A program made the position numbers and the translations under genes. Below the pieces are notes generated by a model. It saw only the letters and a list, made by a program, of their open reading frames with translations, was not told the DNA's origin and ran no database searches. A stretch of 49,309 bases of DNA from assembly GCA_902386385.1 (NCBI GenBank), contig CABMIU010000048.1, forward strand, positions 1-49,309, read 5' to 3'. This document shows, piece after piece, positions 37,114 to 46,030 of this stretch (its first letter is position 1; each line of letters begins with the position of its first letter). This stretch comes from an uncultured archaeon. Lineage in GTDB: Archaea > Iainarchaeota > Iainarchaeia > Iainarchaeales > Iainarchaeaceae.

Positions 37114-37739
37114 TTAAGGGTGGCATAGGCGGTGGAAACACTATTACTGGCCTGAAGTTTGAGGAAAGGATCGACTTAAAGTCAGTTATCGGAAGACTCC
37201 CTGGCTATGCACTAAGAGGATCTGAAGTTTTTTTCCAAGGAAAGAAAGTTGCAGAGCTTTACCGCAAAAATGACCTTTACAAGAATTTTCTTGCAAAAAG
37301 AGGAATAGACTATTCAAAAATTATTTCAAAAAAACTCCTCCCCGATGATGCTATTTTTGTCTTTAAGGACAACCTGCTTAACATAATTGAAATGAAGTTT
37401 CAGGAAGTGGCTGGTTCAGTTGATGAAAAACTGCAGACCTGTGATTTCAAAAATAAACAATACTGCAAGATTATGGAGCCTCTTGGAATTAAGGTCCGTT
37501 ACATCTATGTGCTAAATGACTGGTTCAGGAAGAAAGAATACCTTGATGTTTTGGCATATATACAATCGGTAAACTGCCATTATTTTTTCCATGTTGTGCC
37601 TCTTGATTTTTTGGGTTTGCCGAGTCACCTACCCAAAGTAAAGGATCTCTTTGGAAAGTTCAAGGTAAAGCTCAAAAGGCCCACCGAAGAAATTCTTGCG
37701 GAAACTGACAGAGAACTCGACTCGAAATACTTCAAATAA
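37110..37739 (+). CDS. Putative type II restriction endonuclease, PD-(D/E)XK
   Basis: GTGA overlap with the methyltransferase; candidate core DDAIFVFKDNLLNIIEMKFQ (ExK) and SVDEKLQTCDFKNKQYCKIM. Confidence 0.85.
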   Translation: MIKGGIGGGNTITGLKFEERIDLKSVIGRLPGYALRGSEVFFQGKKVAELYRKNDLYKNFLAKRGIDYSKIISKKLLPDDAIFVFKDNLLNIIEMKFQEVAGSVDEKLQTCDFKNKQYCKIMEPLGIKVRYIYVLNDWFRKKEYLDVLAYIQSVNCHYFFHVVPLDFLGLPSHLPKVKDLFGKFKVKLKRPTEEILAETDRELDSKYFK

Positions 37740-37784
37740 GAATTGGAATTATCGAAATTGCCATTTTATTTTCAGTTATTGCAA

Positions 37785-38969
37785 TCACGCTTTCGGAACC
37801 GCCTTCTCAATCCTCTTCATCAGGGCGCCCGTGCCCTCTTGACCCATGTACTCCCCGCCCTGGCCCTCGAGGACGATGTCATCCGCCCCCGCGTTTCCCT
37901 GTCCCGCTTCCAGGAATTCCTTTTTCGCCGCCTCAATTTCCTCCGGTGTTGCGAGGTCTGCCTTGTTCAGCGCAACTATGATTTTCTTTCCCGCGAACTC
38001 CTCCTTAATCTGCCTGTAAAGAGTGACCTGCTCATGCAGTTCATACCCAGAATTTATGGTGGTGTCCGCGACAAAAACAATTATGTTCGCGAGGTGGTTG
38101 AGCGCGGCGATAGACTTCCTTTCAATTTCATTCCTTTTCCTGTAAATATCCTGGCGCACTGGATTTTCATCTGCAACCTCGCCAAAAACCCCCGGTGCCT
38201 GCCGGTCGTCCGCTGTTTTGTTTGTTTGTGCCCCTTTAGATTCCTGTTCTGGCGTTATTTTCCTGTCCAGCAGCCCCGGCGTGTCAAGAACCTGCACGCG
38301 CTGGTACTTCACTTCCATGAACCCTGAATTTATCCCCTTTGTGGTGAAAGCGTAAGGCGCGACCTCCGGCTTTGCGGTCGTGAGGCGGCCGAGGATTGTG
38401 CTCTTGCCGACATTCGGGAATCCTGAGAGAACTATTGTCGGCACCCCGAATTCAATCGAAGGAACATAATCCATTTTCTTGGAATCTTCCTTGAGCTGTG
38501 CGAGGGGTTTTGTTAACTTCTTGAGTATTGAGCAGGACCTCGCAATGAATCCATTTACCGCCCTGTTCGCCCCCGCGTCATCCCCTGCCCCGTAAACCCC
38601 CTTCACTGCCTCATACCTCAGCTTTTTGATGAGCCTTGAAGATGACCTCAGGAAAGCCAGGTTCTGCTTGAGCCTCGCGATGTCCACGATTGCTCCCATT
38701 AGGTCTAGGTAAAAGGGGTTCATCGTGTCTATTTTCTGGAACTGCTTTGAAAGCAGGTTCAGCTTTGCCTCTATCGCCTCGCCGAATGCCCTCGCCCTGA
38801 GCCTGTTCAGGGCCTTGACCCTTATCCTCGCGTGCTTCTGTCTTTTGTCGAGCTGCACGGCATTCATTGCCTTGAACGAGCTTTCCCGGATTTCTTCCGA
38901 TGTCGGGAACCCTGTCCTCGAGGGCCGCTCTGTAAGGCGGGTATTTAAATGTTTTTCATCTTTTTTCAT
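37785..38969 (-). CDS. NOG1-type GTP-binding protein
   Basis: VLSGFPNVGKSTILGRLT, VQVLDTPGLLDR, NKADL; N-terminal NOG1 helical domain. Confidence 0.92.
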   Translation of the reverse strand: MKKDEKHLNTRLTERPSRTGFPTSEEIRESSFKAMNAVQLDKRQKHARIRVKALNRLRARAFGEAIEAKLNLLSKQFQKIDTMNPFYLDLMGAIVDIARLKQNLAFLRSSSRLIKKLRYEAVKGVYGAGDDAGANRAVNGFIARSCSILKKLTKPLAQLKEDSKKMDYVPSIEFGVPTIVLSGFPNVGKSTILGRLTTAKPEVAPYAFTTKGINSGFMEVKYQRVQVLDTPGLLDRKITPEQESKGAQTNKTADDRQAPGVFGEVADENPVRQDIYRKRNEIERKSIAALNHLANIIVFVADTTINSGYELHEQVTLYRQIKEEFAGKKIIVALNKADLATPEEIEAAKKEFLEAGQGNAGADDIVLEGQGGEYMGQEGTGALMKRIEKAVPKA

Positions 38970-39114
38970 TTTAGGCCCCTGGATTTTGATGGCTTTTGCC
39001 TTCCAATTACTGGGTCGTGGAATTTATATTGGGGTTGGCGGCTTATTTTAATTTGGCCTCCGGCGATTTGTTGGCGGCATTTAAGTTTTTTTTGTTTTTG
39101 TGAAGGGTTTCTGA

Positions 39115-40224
39115 ATGCAGCTGTCAAACATTTATTCGGGGAACTATAAGCAGATGATGATTGTCCCAGCGTTGCTTTTCATTGTTTTCCTCATAGCGGT
39201 GCTTGTTTTTCCGGGGATTAAGCTCGGCACAGACCTGAAGGGCGGCACCAACATAATAGTGCGCTCCGACAAGCCACTGGACAAAACCGCCCTGGAAACC
39301 GCGCTGAACCAGAAATACCGGTTCGAGGAGCTGCAGCTTAGCTCTGTTTCCTCGCCGAGCGGCTATGGCATCAACATACAATATGCCTTGGAGCTTGACC
39401 TTGACAATGCCCAGGGGCTTTATGCAAAGGCAAAGGAGCAGCTAAAGCAGAACCCGGAAAGTGCAAGGCAACTTGCCGTTCAATCCATCTCCGCTGCCGC
39501 GAAATTCACGGAATCCCCGAAAACAGACGGTTTGAGCGCGGAGCAGCTTGTCGAGCTTGCTGGCACAACCTCCGCAAAGGCAACGGAAGCATTCAACATC
39601 GGCGTGCAGGACACGATAAAGCAGGCATTGGGCCTCGAAGACAGCTTAAGGATGCAGAAGAGCGAGGTCGGCGCAACCCTCGGCGCTTCCTTTTATACCC
39701 AGGGGATAATGGTTGCGGCAATCGCATTTGCGCTTGTTGTCCTCGTGGTTTTCCTTTTCTTCAGGGAATTCGTCCCCAGCGCCGCCATAATAGGCGCAAT
39801 GGCCTTCGACATTGTCGCGGCAATGGCGATGATGGCGGTGCTTTCCATCCCTGTTTCACTTTCCACGATTCCGGCACTGCTAATGCTGATAGGCTACAGC
39901 ATTGACACTGACATCCTGCTCACGACGCGCGTGCTCAAGAGGAAGGACGGCACTCCCGCGGAAAGGGCATTCAATTCCATGATAACGGGAATGACGATGA
40001 CCCTGACAATGCTTGCGGCGCTTGTTTCAATGCTCATACTCTCGCACTTCTGGCAGATACAGGTCGTTTTCGAGATTTCGGCAGTGCTGTTCTTCGGCCT
40101 CTTTGCGGACATCATCTCCACCTGGCTCATGAACGCGCCCATACTGCTTTGGTACGTTGATTCAAAGGCCAAGGCTTCCGGCCATGCGGGCGGCAGCAAC
40201 CATCCAAGGGGTGCTTCGCAATGA
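39115..40224 (+). CDS. secF: Protein-export membrane protein SecF
   Basis: GTDLKGGTNIIV; LIGYSIDTDILLTTRVLKRKDGTPAERAFNSMITGMTMTLTML. Confidence 0.94.
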   Translation: MQLSNIYSGNYKQMMIVPALLFIVFLIAVLVFPGIKLGTDLKGGTNIIVRSDKPLDKTALETALNQKYRFEELQLSSVSSPSGYGINIQYALELDLDNAQGLYAKAKEQLKQNPESARQLAVQSISAAAKFTESPKTDGLSAEQLVELAGTTSAKATEAFNIGVQDTIKQALGLEDSLRMQKSEVGATLGASFYTQGIMVAAIAFALVVLVVFLFFREFVPSAAIIGAMAFDIVAAMAMMAVLSIPVSLSTIPALLMLIGYSIDTDILLTTRVLKRKDGTPAERAFNSMITGMTMTLTMLAALVSMLILSHFWQIQVVFEISAVLFFGLFADIISTWLMNAPILLWYVDSKAKASGHAGGSNHPRGASQ

Positions 40225-41873
40225 GGGAGCTTTTCAAAAGGTGGCAGGTCCTGCTGCTTCTCGCAGTGCTGGCGTTTTCATTTGTCGGCCTTTTGCTGAA
40301 TGGCCTTGACTTCGGAGTGGAGTTCAACGGCGGCACAATATTCCAGATACAGCTCGATGAAAAGGTTTCGCCTGACAAGATGGGGACAATAACGAAAATC
40401 ATAGAGGCGCGACTGAATGGCATCGGATTGAAGGACACCAAGGTAGTGCCGTTCGGCGATGACCTCGTTTCCGCGCAGATTGCCGAAACCGACCCGAAGC
40501 GCATAGAGCAGCTTGAAACGCTCCTGAAAACACAGGGGAAGTTCGAGGCTACGCTAGACGGCGGCCTGCTTTTCGAGGGCAGTGACATTGTCCAGGTAAT
40601 CAAGGACCCCGGACGGGGCTACGGAGTCCACCCGTCGGAAGGGGCCAAAACCTATGGCTGGGTGATGCCATTCATCCTCAATGACAAGGCGGCATACAAT
40701 TTCTCGAAAAAGGTGTTCCACAGGTGCACAGCGACAGGGTTCGACCCGAAGAAAGGCGCGCAGTACGACTGCGACAGCACATTCTTCTTCATTGACAGGC
40801 CGGAAGGCGCGGTCATTGTAATGCCTGAAAGCGTTTACAGCGACGATGTCGCCCTCCTTCAGGCGGGCAACAGCCTCAGGAGCATACCCCGCGGCACCTC
40901 AATTGAACTGCTGCTCAGGAATGCCGACGTGAATTATGTTTTCATTGATGCAAACGGCTTCAGCACGGAGCAGCTCGCTTCGCTCTCGGGACTTTCGAAA
41001 ACCTCAAAAACCGCGGTAGTGCATGATTCAGTGCCGGAATCAGCGCGGGCAAAGCTTTCTGAGATGGGCTTCAAGGTAACCGAGGCAAAAGAGCAGGACA
41101 AGGGCACGCCCTGGATTTGGACCGCCGTAGGGGCAAGGCAGGTCATTTCAATAACTGCGGGGATAGCGAACCTCGACCCCTATGTTGAGGACCCGAAGGA
41201 TGCAAGGATTTTCTCAGACCTCCTAATACAGGGCACGGGCCAGACAGCCGATGAGGCCCGCGCCGACCTCAAGAACCTCGAGGTTCTGCTAATCACCGGT
41301 TCCCTGCCGATAGGCATAAAGAACATTTCAAAGGAAAGCGTTTCCCCGCTGCTCGGAAGGGAGTTCCTCGGCAACACCTTTGTAATAGGCATCATTGCCC
41401 TTGCCCTTGTTGCGCTGGTCATTTTCATCAGGTACCGGCACCCGAAAGTGGCTTTGCCGATAATGGTCACATGCCTCAGCGAAATCGTAATAATACTGGG
41501 CTTTGTCGCGTGGAGCAGGTTCCAACTCGACCTTGGCTCGGTTACAGGAATACTCGCTTCTGTCGGCACAGGGGTTGACCACCAGATAATAATAATGGAC
41601 GAGCTACTCAGGCGCAAATCAGGCGAGGAGGAGAACATTGCCGATGTCAGCTATTCCATGAGGATAAAGAATGCATTTTTCATAATAATGGCCGCTGCGG
41701 CCACGGCAATCGTCACAATGATGCCGGTCTTCTTCGGTTTCAGCATCGGCAAACTCAAGGGATTCGCGCTCATAACGGTGCTCGGCGTCCTCATCGGCGT
41801 CCTGATAACAAGACCCGCTTTCTCGCAGTACGCGGAATACATGCTCAGGCAGGAGCAGAAAGCCGGAAAATAA
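40221..41873 (+). CDS. secD: Protein-export membrane protein SecD
   Basis: LDFGVEFNGGTIFQIQLDE; large P1 domain; TGILASVGTGVDHQIIIMDELL. Confidence 0.94.
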   Translation: MRELFKRWQVLLLLAVLAFSFVGLLLNGLDFGVEFNGGTIFQIQLDEKVSPDKMGTITKIIEARLNGIGLKDTKVVPFGDDLVSAQIAETDPKRIEQLETLLKTQGKFEATLDGGLLFEGSDIVQVIKDPGRGYGVHPSEGAKTYGWVMPFILNDKAAYNFSKKVFHRCTATGFDPKKGAQYDCDSTFFFIDRPEGAVIVMPESVYSDDVALLQAGNSLRSIPRGTSIELLLRNADVNYVFIDANGFSTEQLASLSGLSKTSKTAVVHDSVPESARAKLSEMGFKVTEAKEQDKGTPWIWTAVGARQVISITAGIANLDPYVEDPKDARIFSDLLIQGTGQTADEARADLKNLEVLLITGSLPIGIKNISKESVSPLLGREFLGNTFVIGIIALALVALVIFIRYRHPKVALPIMVTCLSEIVIILGFVAWSRFQLDLGSVTGILASVGTGVDHQIIIMDELLRRKSGEEENIADVSYSMRIKNAFFIIMAAAATAIVTMMPVFFGFSIGKLKGFALITVLGVLIGVLITRPAFSQYAEYMLRQEQKAGK

Positions 41874-41909
41874 GCTTTCCCGGATTATTTTTTCGGTTCG
41901 GTGTGCTGT

Positions 41910-42407
41910 TTAGAATCTTCTTCCTTTTGGCGAAATTTTAATGTTGGGCGCTTTTGGCTCCATATCCTTGGCCTCTTTGACAAGGTTTTTCATGAAAATT
42001 GAAAGGCCCCGGTCTCCCGTCCGATGGTAAAATTCATCGAATTTTTTGGCTGCTTCGGGGCCCCTGGCCTCTTCGATTAGTTTTTCTACGTCCGCCAGTG
42101 TATGCACAGGTTTTTGCCCTAAGGACGCCATATTGACCTTGATTTGCATTATTCTGTGTGCTTGGCCCCGAATTATTTTGTCTTCCCGATTCAGTGGGTC
42201 TAAACCTGCAGCATTTAAGCCAGCTTCAACTGAAAGCCGGACCAAGTGCCCCATGAGCTTTGCACTTCTATAATAGGGTCTGTTTTTTCCCAAATCATGA
42301 AACGCGAGTTTTATTCCCCTTCTTTTTGTGCGCTTTTGCATTATTTCAGCCACGTTCCGGTTGGCTCTTCTTTGAAGTCTTCCTGACCTCCTTTCAGTTG
42401 CAGGCAT
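41910..42407 (-). CDS. Basic orphan protein
   Basis: 165-aa minus ORF with TATA-like agtatttattc upstream. Confidence 0.65.
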   Translation of the reverse strand: MPATERRSGRLQRRANRNVAEIMQKRTKRRGIKLAFHDLGKNRPYYRSAKLMGHLVRLSVEAGLNAAGLDPLNREDKIIRGQAHRIMQIKVNMASLGQKPVHTLADVEKLIEEARGPEAAKKFDEFYHRTGDRGLSIFMKNLVKEAKDMEPKAPNIKISPKGRRF

Positions 42408-42461
42408 CCATTTCCCAAATCAATATGCGTAATGTGAATAAATACTTTTAGCCAAGTCAAT

Positions 42462-42971
42462 TCACATAAAATCCGAAAATTCCTCCGCCCCGGTGATTTT
42501 TTTCGTGAAGAAGTACCACAATGCCAGCACGAAAATGGTTGTAGTGAACCATGAAACAACGTGCACAATTCCCCCTGCTTCAATCCCGAATTCCTTTCCC
42601 GCCCAGAGCACTGCGAGAACCCTGAAATAATTCAGGATTAGGAGCAGCACGGCCCCAAAGAGGAAAATCAGGATTTTTTTACCGAAATCAGGCTTCCGCA
42701 GCGAGAAAACAACCGCGGCGAGAACGCTTGAGCTCACGAGGCCGGTGCACGAAGGGCTGATTTCGAAAGACCCGCCCCCAATGAAAACAATACTGCCTGA
42801 GCTTGCCAGCCCGAGCGCTGCTGCGGTTGATTTGGCGAGGAACTCCTGCAATGCAAGAAAACCGAAGTAATTTATCGCGGCTTCCAGAATCAGGAAAATC
42901 GAGAAAAATTTTGCAATGAAAACAACTTCATTTCCGGACAGCAATTTTGCTTTTGGCAGCTGCTTCACCAA
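42462..42971 (-). CDS. Archaeosortase/exosortase-family transmembrane protease
   Basis: Multi-TM with Cys (SPSCTGLVSSSVLAAV), Arg (LNYFRVLAVL) and His (IVHVVSWF) in exosortase order. Confidence 0.88.
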   Translation of the reverse strand: MVKQLPKAKLLSGNEVVFIAKFFSIFLILEAAINYFGFLALQEFLAKSTAAALGLASSGSIVFIGGGSFEISPSCTGLVSSSVLAAVVFSLRKPDFGKKILIFLFGAVLLLILNYFRVLAVLWAGKEFGIEAGGIVHVVSWFTTTIFVLALWYFFTKKITGAEEFSDFM

Positions 42972-43480
42972 GGCACCTTTTTGAGGTTGAACTTGAACGC
43001 GATGAGATTTGAGAGCCTGTGCACGATGATTGTCAGCACCGCAATCACCAGCATTTCAGCTGCGCTTGGGGCATAAAACACCCACCCGAACAGCACCCCC
43101 CCTGCGACAAAATCCAATTGGTCCACGATGAAAAGGTCCTTTCCCTGTTCTATTCCGGCCCTGCGCTTGAAAAAGCTTTTAACCAGGTCCCCTGTGACTG
43201 CCCCCACGGAAAGCAGGAACCCAAGGCCAAGGTAGCTGCTGGTCAGAAGCATTGTTTCATTAGGAAAAGCGAGCCATATAATCACCGAGGCAGCGGTTCC
43301 GGCCGCAACGCCCGCGAGCAGTCCCCTGTATGTTTTTCCAGGGCCGAAAACAGGCCTGCCATCGGAGAATTTCGCCCCGAAATCAACCTGCCTTTTCCCC
43401 CTGCCAAAAACCATTGCGCAGCTGTTCGCGAAATACATCGGGGCGATGTAAAGGAGCAGCTTCAATGTGAAATCCAGCAA
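42965..43480 (-). CDS. carS: CDP-archaeol synthase (DUF46/CarS)
   Basis: MYFANSCAMVFG, DFGAKFSDGRPVFGPGKTYRGLLAGV, GDLVKSFFKRRAGIEQGKDLFIVDQLDFV. Confidence 0.93.
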   Translation of the reverse strand: MLDFTLKLLLYIAPMYFANSCAMVFGRGKRQVDFGAKFSDGRPVFGPGKTYRGLLAGVAAGTAASVIIWLAFPNETMLLTSSYLGLGFLLSVGAVTGDLVKSFFKRRAGIEQGKDLFIVDQLDFVAGGVLFGWVFYAPSAAEMLVIAVLTIIVHRLSNLIAFKFNLKKVPW

Positions 43481-43500
43481 TCAAACACCGCCGAAAAAGA

Positions 43501-44628
43501 GTGACTTTTTCCCAACCTGGAATTCAAATGCATGTGCAGACAAAGGCTGCCTGCATTTTTGCCTTTATGCATTCTGCCTCAAATCGTTTATTAATGCTTT
43601 TCAGCCCAACAATATCGTTGCCTCGGATGGTTCATATGGCCTCATTGAAAAGTCCTTCAAACCCGTTTCCCGCGCCCCCTGCCCCGGCCAAGAAAGTCGA
43701 TTTTCTCGCAAAAGCAGCGATAGTGGCTGTGGCATTGTTCGTCCTCGGCGCCCTGGCATTCGGGGCATTGCTTTTGGTTTCCGGCACATCAGGCATCAAC
43801 CCTTCTATCGGCCCACCGGGCGGCATCGCGATAATCCCCCTCAAAGGCGAGATTTCGAACGATAGTGCAGGCTCCTTTTCAGGCCAGCTAACGGCGAATG
43901 ATGTCGTAAGCCTAATTGACGAGGCTGAGAGTGATTCAGGCGTTGGCGCTATATTGCTCGACATCGATTCCCCAGGCGGGGAAGCGATTGCCTCAAAACA
44001 GATAGTTTACCGCATCAGGGATTCAAAGAAACCGGTGTATTCCTACATCAATTCAACCGGCGCTTCAGGTGCGTATTATGTCGCCGCCGCTACAAATCAC
44101 ATAATGGCAGACCCGGATTCAATCACTGGAAGCATAGGCGTCATTTCAATGGTGCCAACTTTCGAGGGCCTGATGGAAAAACTCGGCGTAAAGATGAACG
44201 TGCTGAAGGAAGGCGCTTACAAGGACATCGGCTCGCCTTACAGGGAAATGACCGATGAAGACAGGGAAATTTTCCAGGGCGTGCTCTCGCAGATTTATTC
44301 CAACTTCAAGGCTGACGTGCTTTTGTTCAGGCAGGGAAAAATTTCCGGCCAATCTCTTGAAAGCATTGCGGATGGCAGGATACTTACCGGAAAGCAGGCC
44401 CTTGACAAGGGGCTTATTGACGAGCTTGTTCCCTCGAGGAAAAAAGCTATACAGCGCGCAGCCGAGCTCGCCGGAATAAAGGGGCCGCACGAAGTGCATT
44501 ACGGCCAGCGTGAATTCTCGCTGATGGACCTTTTCTTCTCCGCGGGCCAGTCCTTCGGCTCAGGCTTCAGTGCTTCGCTCGAATCCTCGCTGCAGCAGGC
44601 AGCTGCAACAAGCGTGAAAATAAGGTGA
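43501..44628 (+). CDS. sppA: Signal peptide peptidase SppA (S49)
   Basis: LLDIDSPGGEAIASKQI, NSTGASGAYYVAAATNHIMADPDSITGSIGVI. Real start probably downstream (MVHMASLKSPSN). Confidence 0.93.
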   Translation: MTFSQPGIQMHVQTKAACIFAFMHSASNRLLMLFSPTISLPRMVHMASLKSPSNPFPAPPAPAKKVDFLAKAAIVAVALFVLGALAFGALLLVSGTSGINPSIGPPGGIAIIPLKGEISNDSAGSFSGQLTANDVVSLIDEAESDSGVGAILLDIDSPGGEAIASKQIVYRIRDSKKPVYSYINSTGASGAYYVAAATNHIMADPDSITGSIGVISMVPTFEGLMEKLGVKMNVLKEGAYKDIGSPYREMTDEDREIFQGVLSQIYSNFKADVLLFRQGKISGQSLESIADGRILTGKQALDKGLIDELVPSRKKAIQRAAELAGIKGPHEVHYGQREFSLMDLFFSAGQSFGSGFSASLESSLQQAAATSVKIR

Positions 44629-44672
44629 GCTGCCTAAGGTGAACCTTGATGCTAAGCCGGGGGGCAGGGCGG

Positions 44673-45332
44673 TTATTTTGAAACAAGCAGTTTCGAACTG
44701 GTTATTTCCACCCTTTTTATCGGCACAATCCTCTTTGTTTCCGGGAAAATCTTGTTCACCAGGGTTCCGAAAACCAACTCGTCAACGACCTTTTTGGAAT
44801 CAAGCTCTGCAATGCCCTTCGCGGTTATTTCCTCTGCCTTCCTGAGGATTCCGGCCTTCTGTGCATTCGACGCCTTTCTCTCCGTGACAATGACAGTCTT
44901 GACCTTGAACTGCTTGTTGTCTTTTGAAGAGTAATTCTTCACGCTCATAACCTTGCTCGCGCGCCTCCTCACGACCCTTCTCATATAGCCGTCCTTTATT
45001 TCGTGGCCCACGACCTCTGTCTGCGCCTTTCCGCCTGAAACGCTCACTACCCTGAACTTTAGGTGTATGTGGGATTTCTTCGGCTGGTTCGCGAGCTCCC
45101 TTCCTGTAATCGTAACCGTCCTCCCTACAAGGGCTTCAGGCTCTTCCGCGACTGTTTCGCCGAGAGGCCTCCTCTCGAATTCTTCAGGGGCGAGGATTGT
45201 ATGCCATATCTTCTTCTTCCACTTGTCAATGCCCTTCCTCTTCGCCTTTACACTCGGCTTGTCCGCCTTGTCCTTCTTCTGTGTCCCGCCCATGATGTCA
45301 AGGGGATTTATCACTTCGACTTTCTGCGCCAT
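44673..45332 (-). CDS. rps3ae: Ribosomal protein eS1 (S3Ae)
   Basis: KKKIWHTILAPEEFERRPLGETVAEEPEALVGRTV; IHLKFRVVSVSGGKAQTEVVGHEIKDGYMRRVVRRRASKV. Confidence 0.96.
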   Translation of the reverse strand: MAQKVEVINPLDIMGGTQKKDKADKPSVKAKRKGIDKWKKKIWHTILAPEEFERRPLGETVAEEPEALVGRTVTITGRELANQPKKSHIHLKFRVVSVSGGKAQTEVVGHEIKDGYMRRVVRRRASKVMSVKNYSSKDNKQFKVKTVIVTERKASNAQKAGILRKAEEITAKGIAELDSKKVVDELVFGTLVNKIFPETKRIVPIKRVEITSSKLLVSK

Positions 45333-45414
45333 AAAAAACACCGTTCACTCCAAAACAAATTCAATGCCCTGTCGGCAATGGCCTATATCGCCAATGCCTT
45401 CATGGGGCGTATAT

Positions 45415-45831
45415 TCACTTCACAAGTAACTCCGCTGCCTCTTGAGTATATCTCCAGTCCTTTGCGAGCCTCTTCTCCCTGATGTAATACTTTGCGAGTC
45501 TCCTGATTTTGCTCACTGTAAGCAGGTAACCCCTCTTGGCAGTCATGTCCTTCTTGTTTGCCTGCATGTGCCTGAAAAGCACGACAGACCTGCTTATGAG
45601 GTTCAGCAAATCCCTCGGCATGTCGCCCTGCAGGCCCTTCTTCTCAAGTATTTTCTCAAGGTTCATTCCCGTGAGCTTCTTCACGCTCGGCACGCCGTGC
45701 TGGTCGCGCAAAGCCACCCCTATCTCCGAAGGCGTCATGCCCTGGTTCGCGAGGTTTGCAACAATGCCCTCGAGCTCTTCCTGCTTCATGTCTGAAAGGG
45801 TGACCCTTGCCTTCTTCTTGCCTTTTGCCAT
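45415..45831 (-). CDS. rps15: Ribosomal protein uS15
   Basis: GMTPSEIGVALRDQHGVPSVKKLTGMNLEKILEKKGL...DLLNLISRSVVLFRHMQANKKD. Confidence 0.97.
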   Translation of the reverse strand: MAKGKKKARVTLSDMKQEELEGIVANLANQGMTPSEIGVALRDQHGVPSVKKLTGMNLEKILEKKGLQGDMPRDLLNLISRSVVLFRHMQANKKDMTAKRGYLLTVSKIRRLAKYYIREKRLAKDWRYTQEAAELLVK

Positions 45832-46030
45832 AAAAAACCCACTTTTCAAAAACCAATTCAAAATGCAAAAACCAATTTTGGCACCGCCCTATCCGACCAT
45901 GCCTTATTTCGGCTTGCCGGCATAAAGAAGCGTATTTCAAAAAACCGATACAAAAACTCCTTGGGGAAGGTTTAAATACCTTCGCGGCCGAAAAGCCAGT
46001 AATCCCTGGAGCAATTACCCCCTTTCCCGG

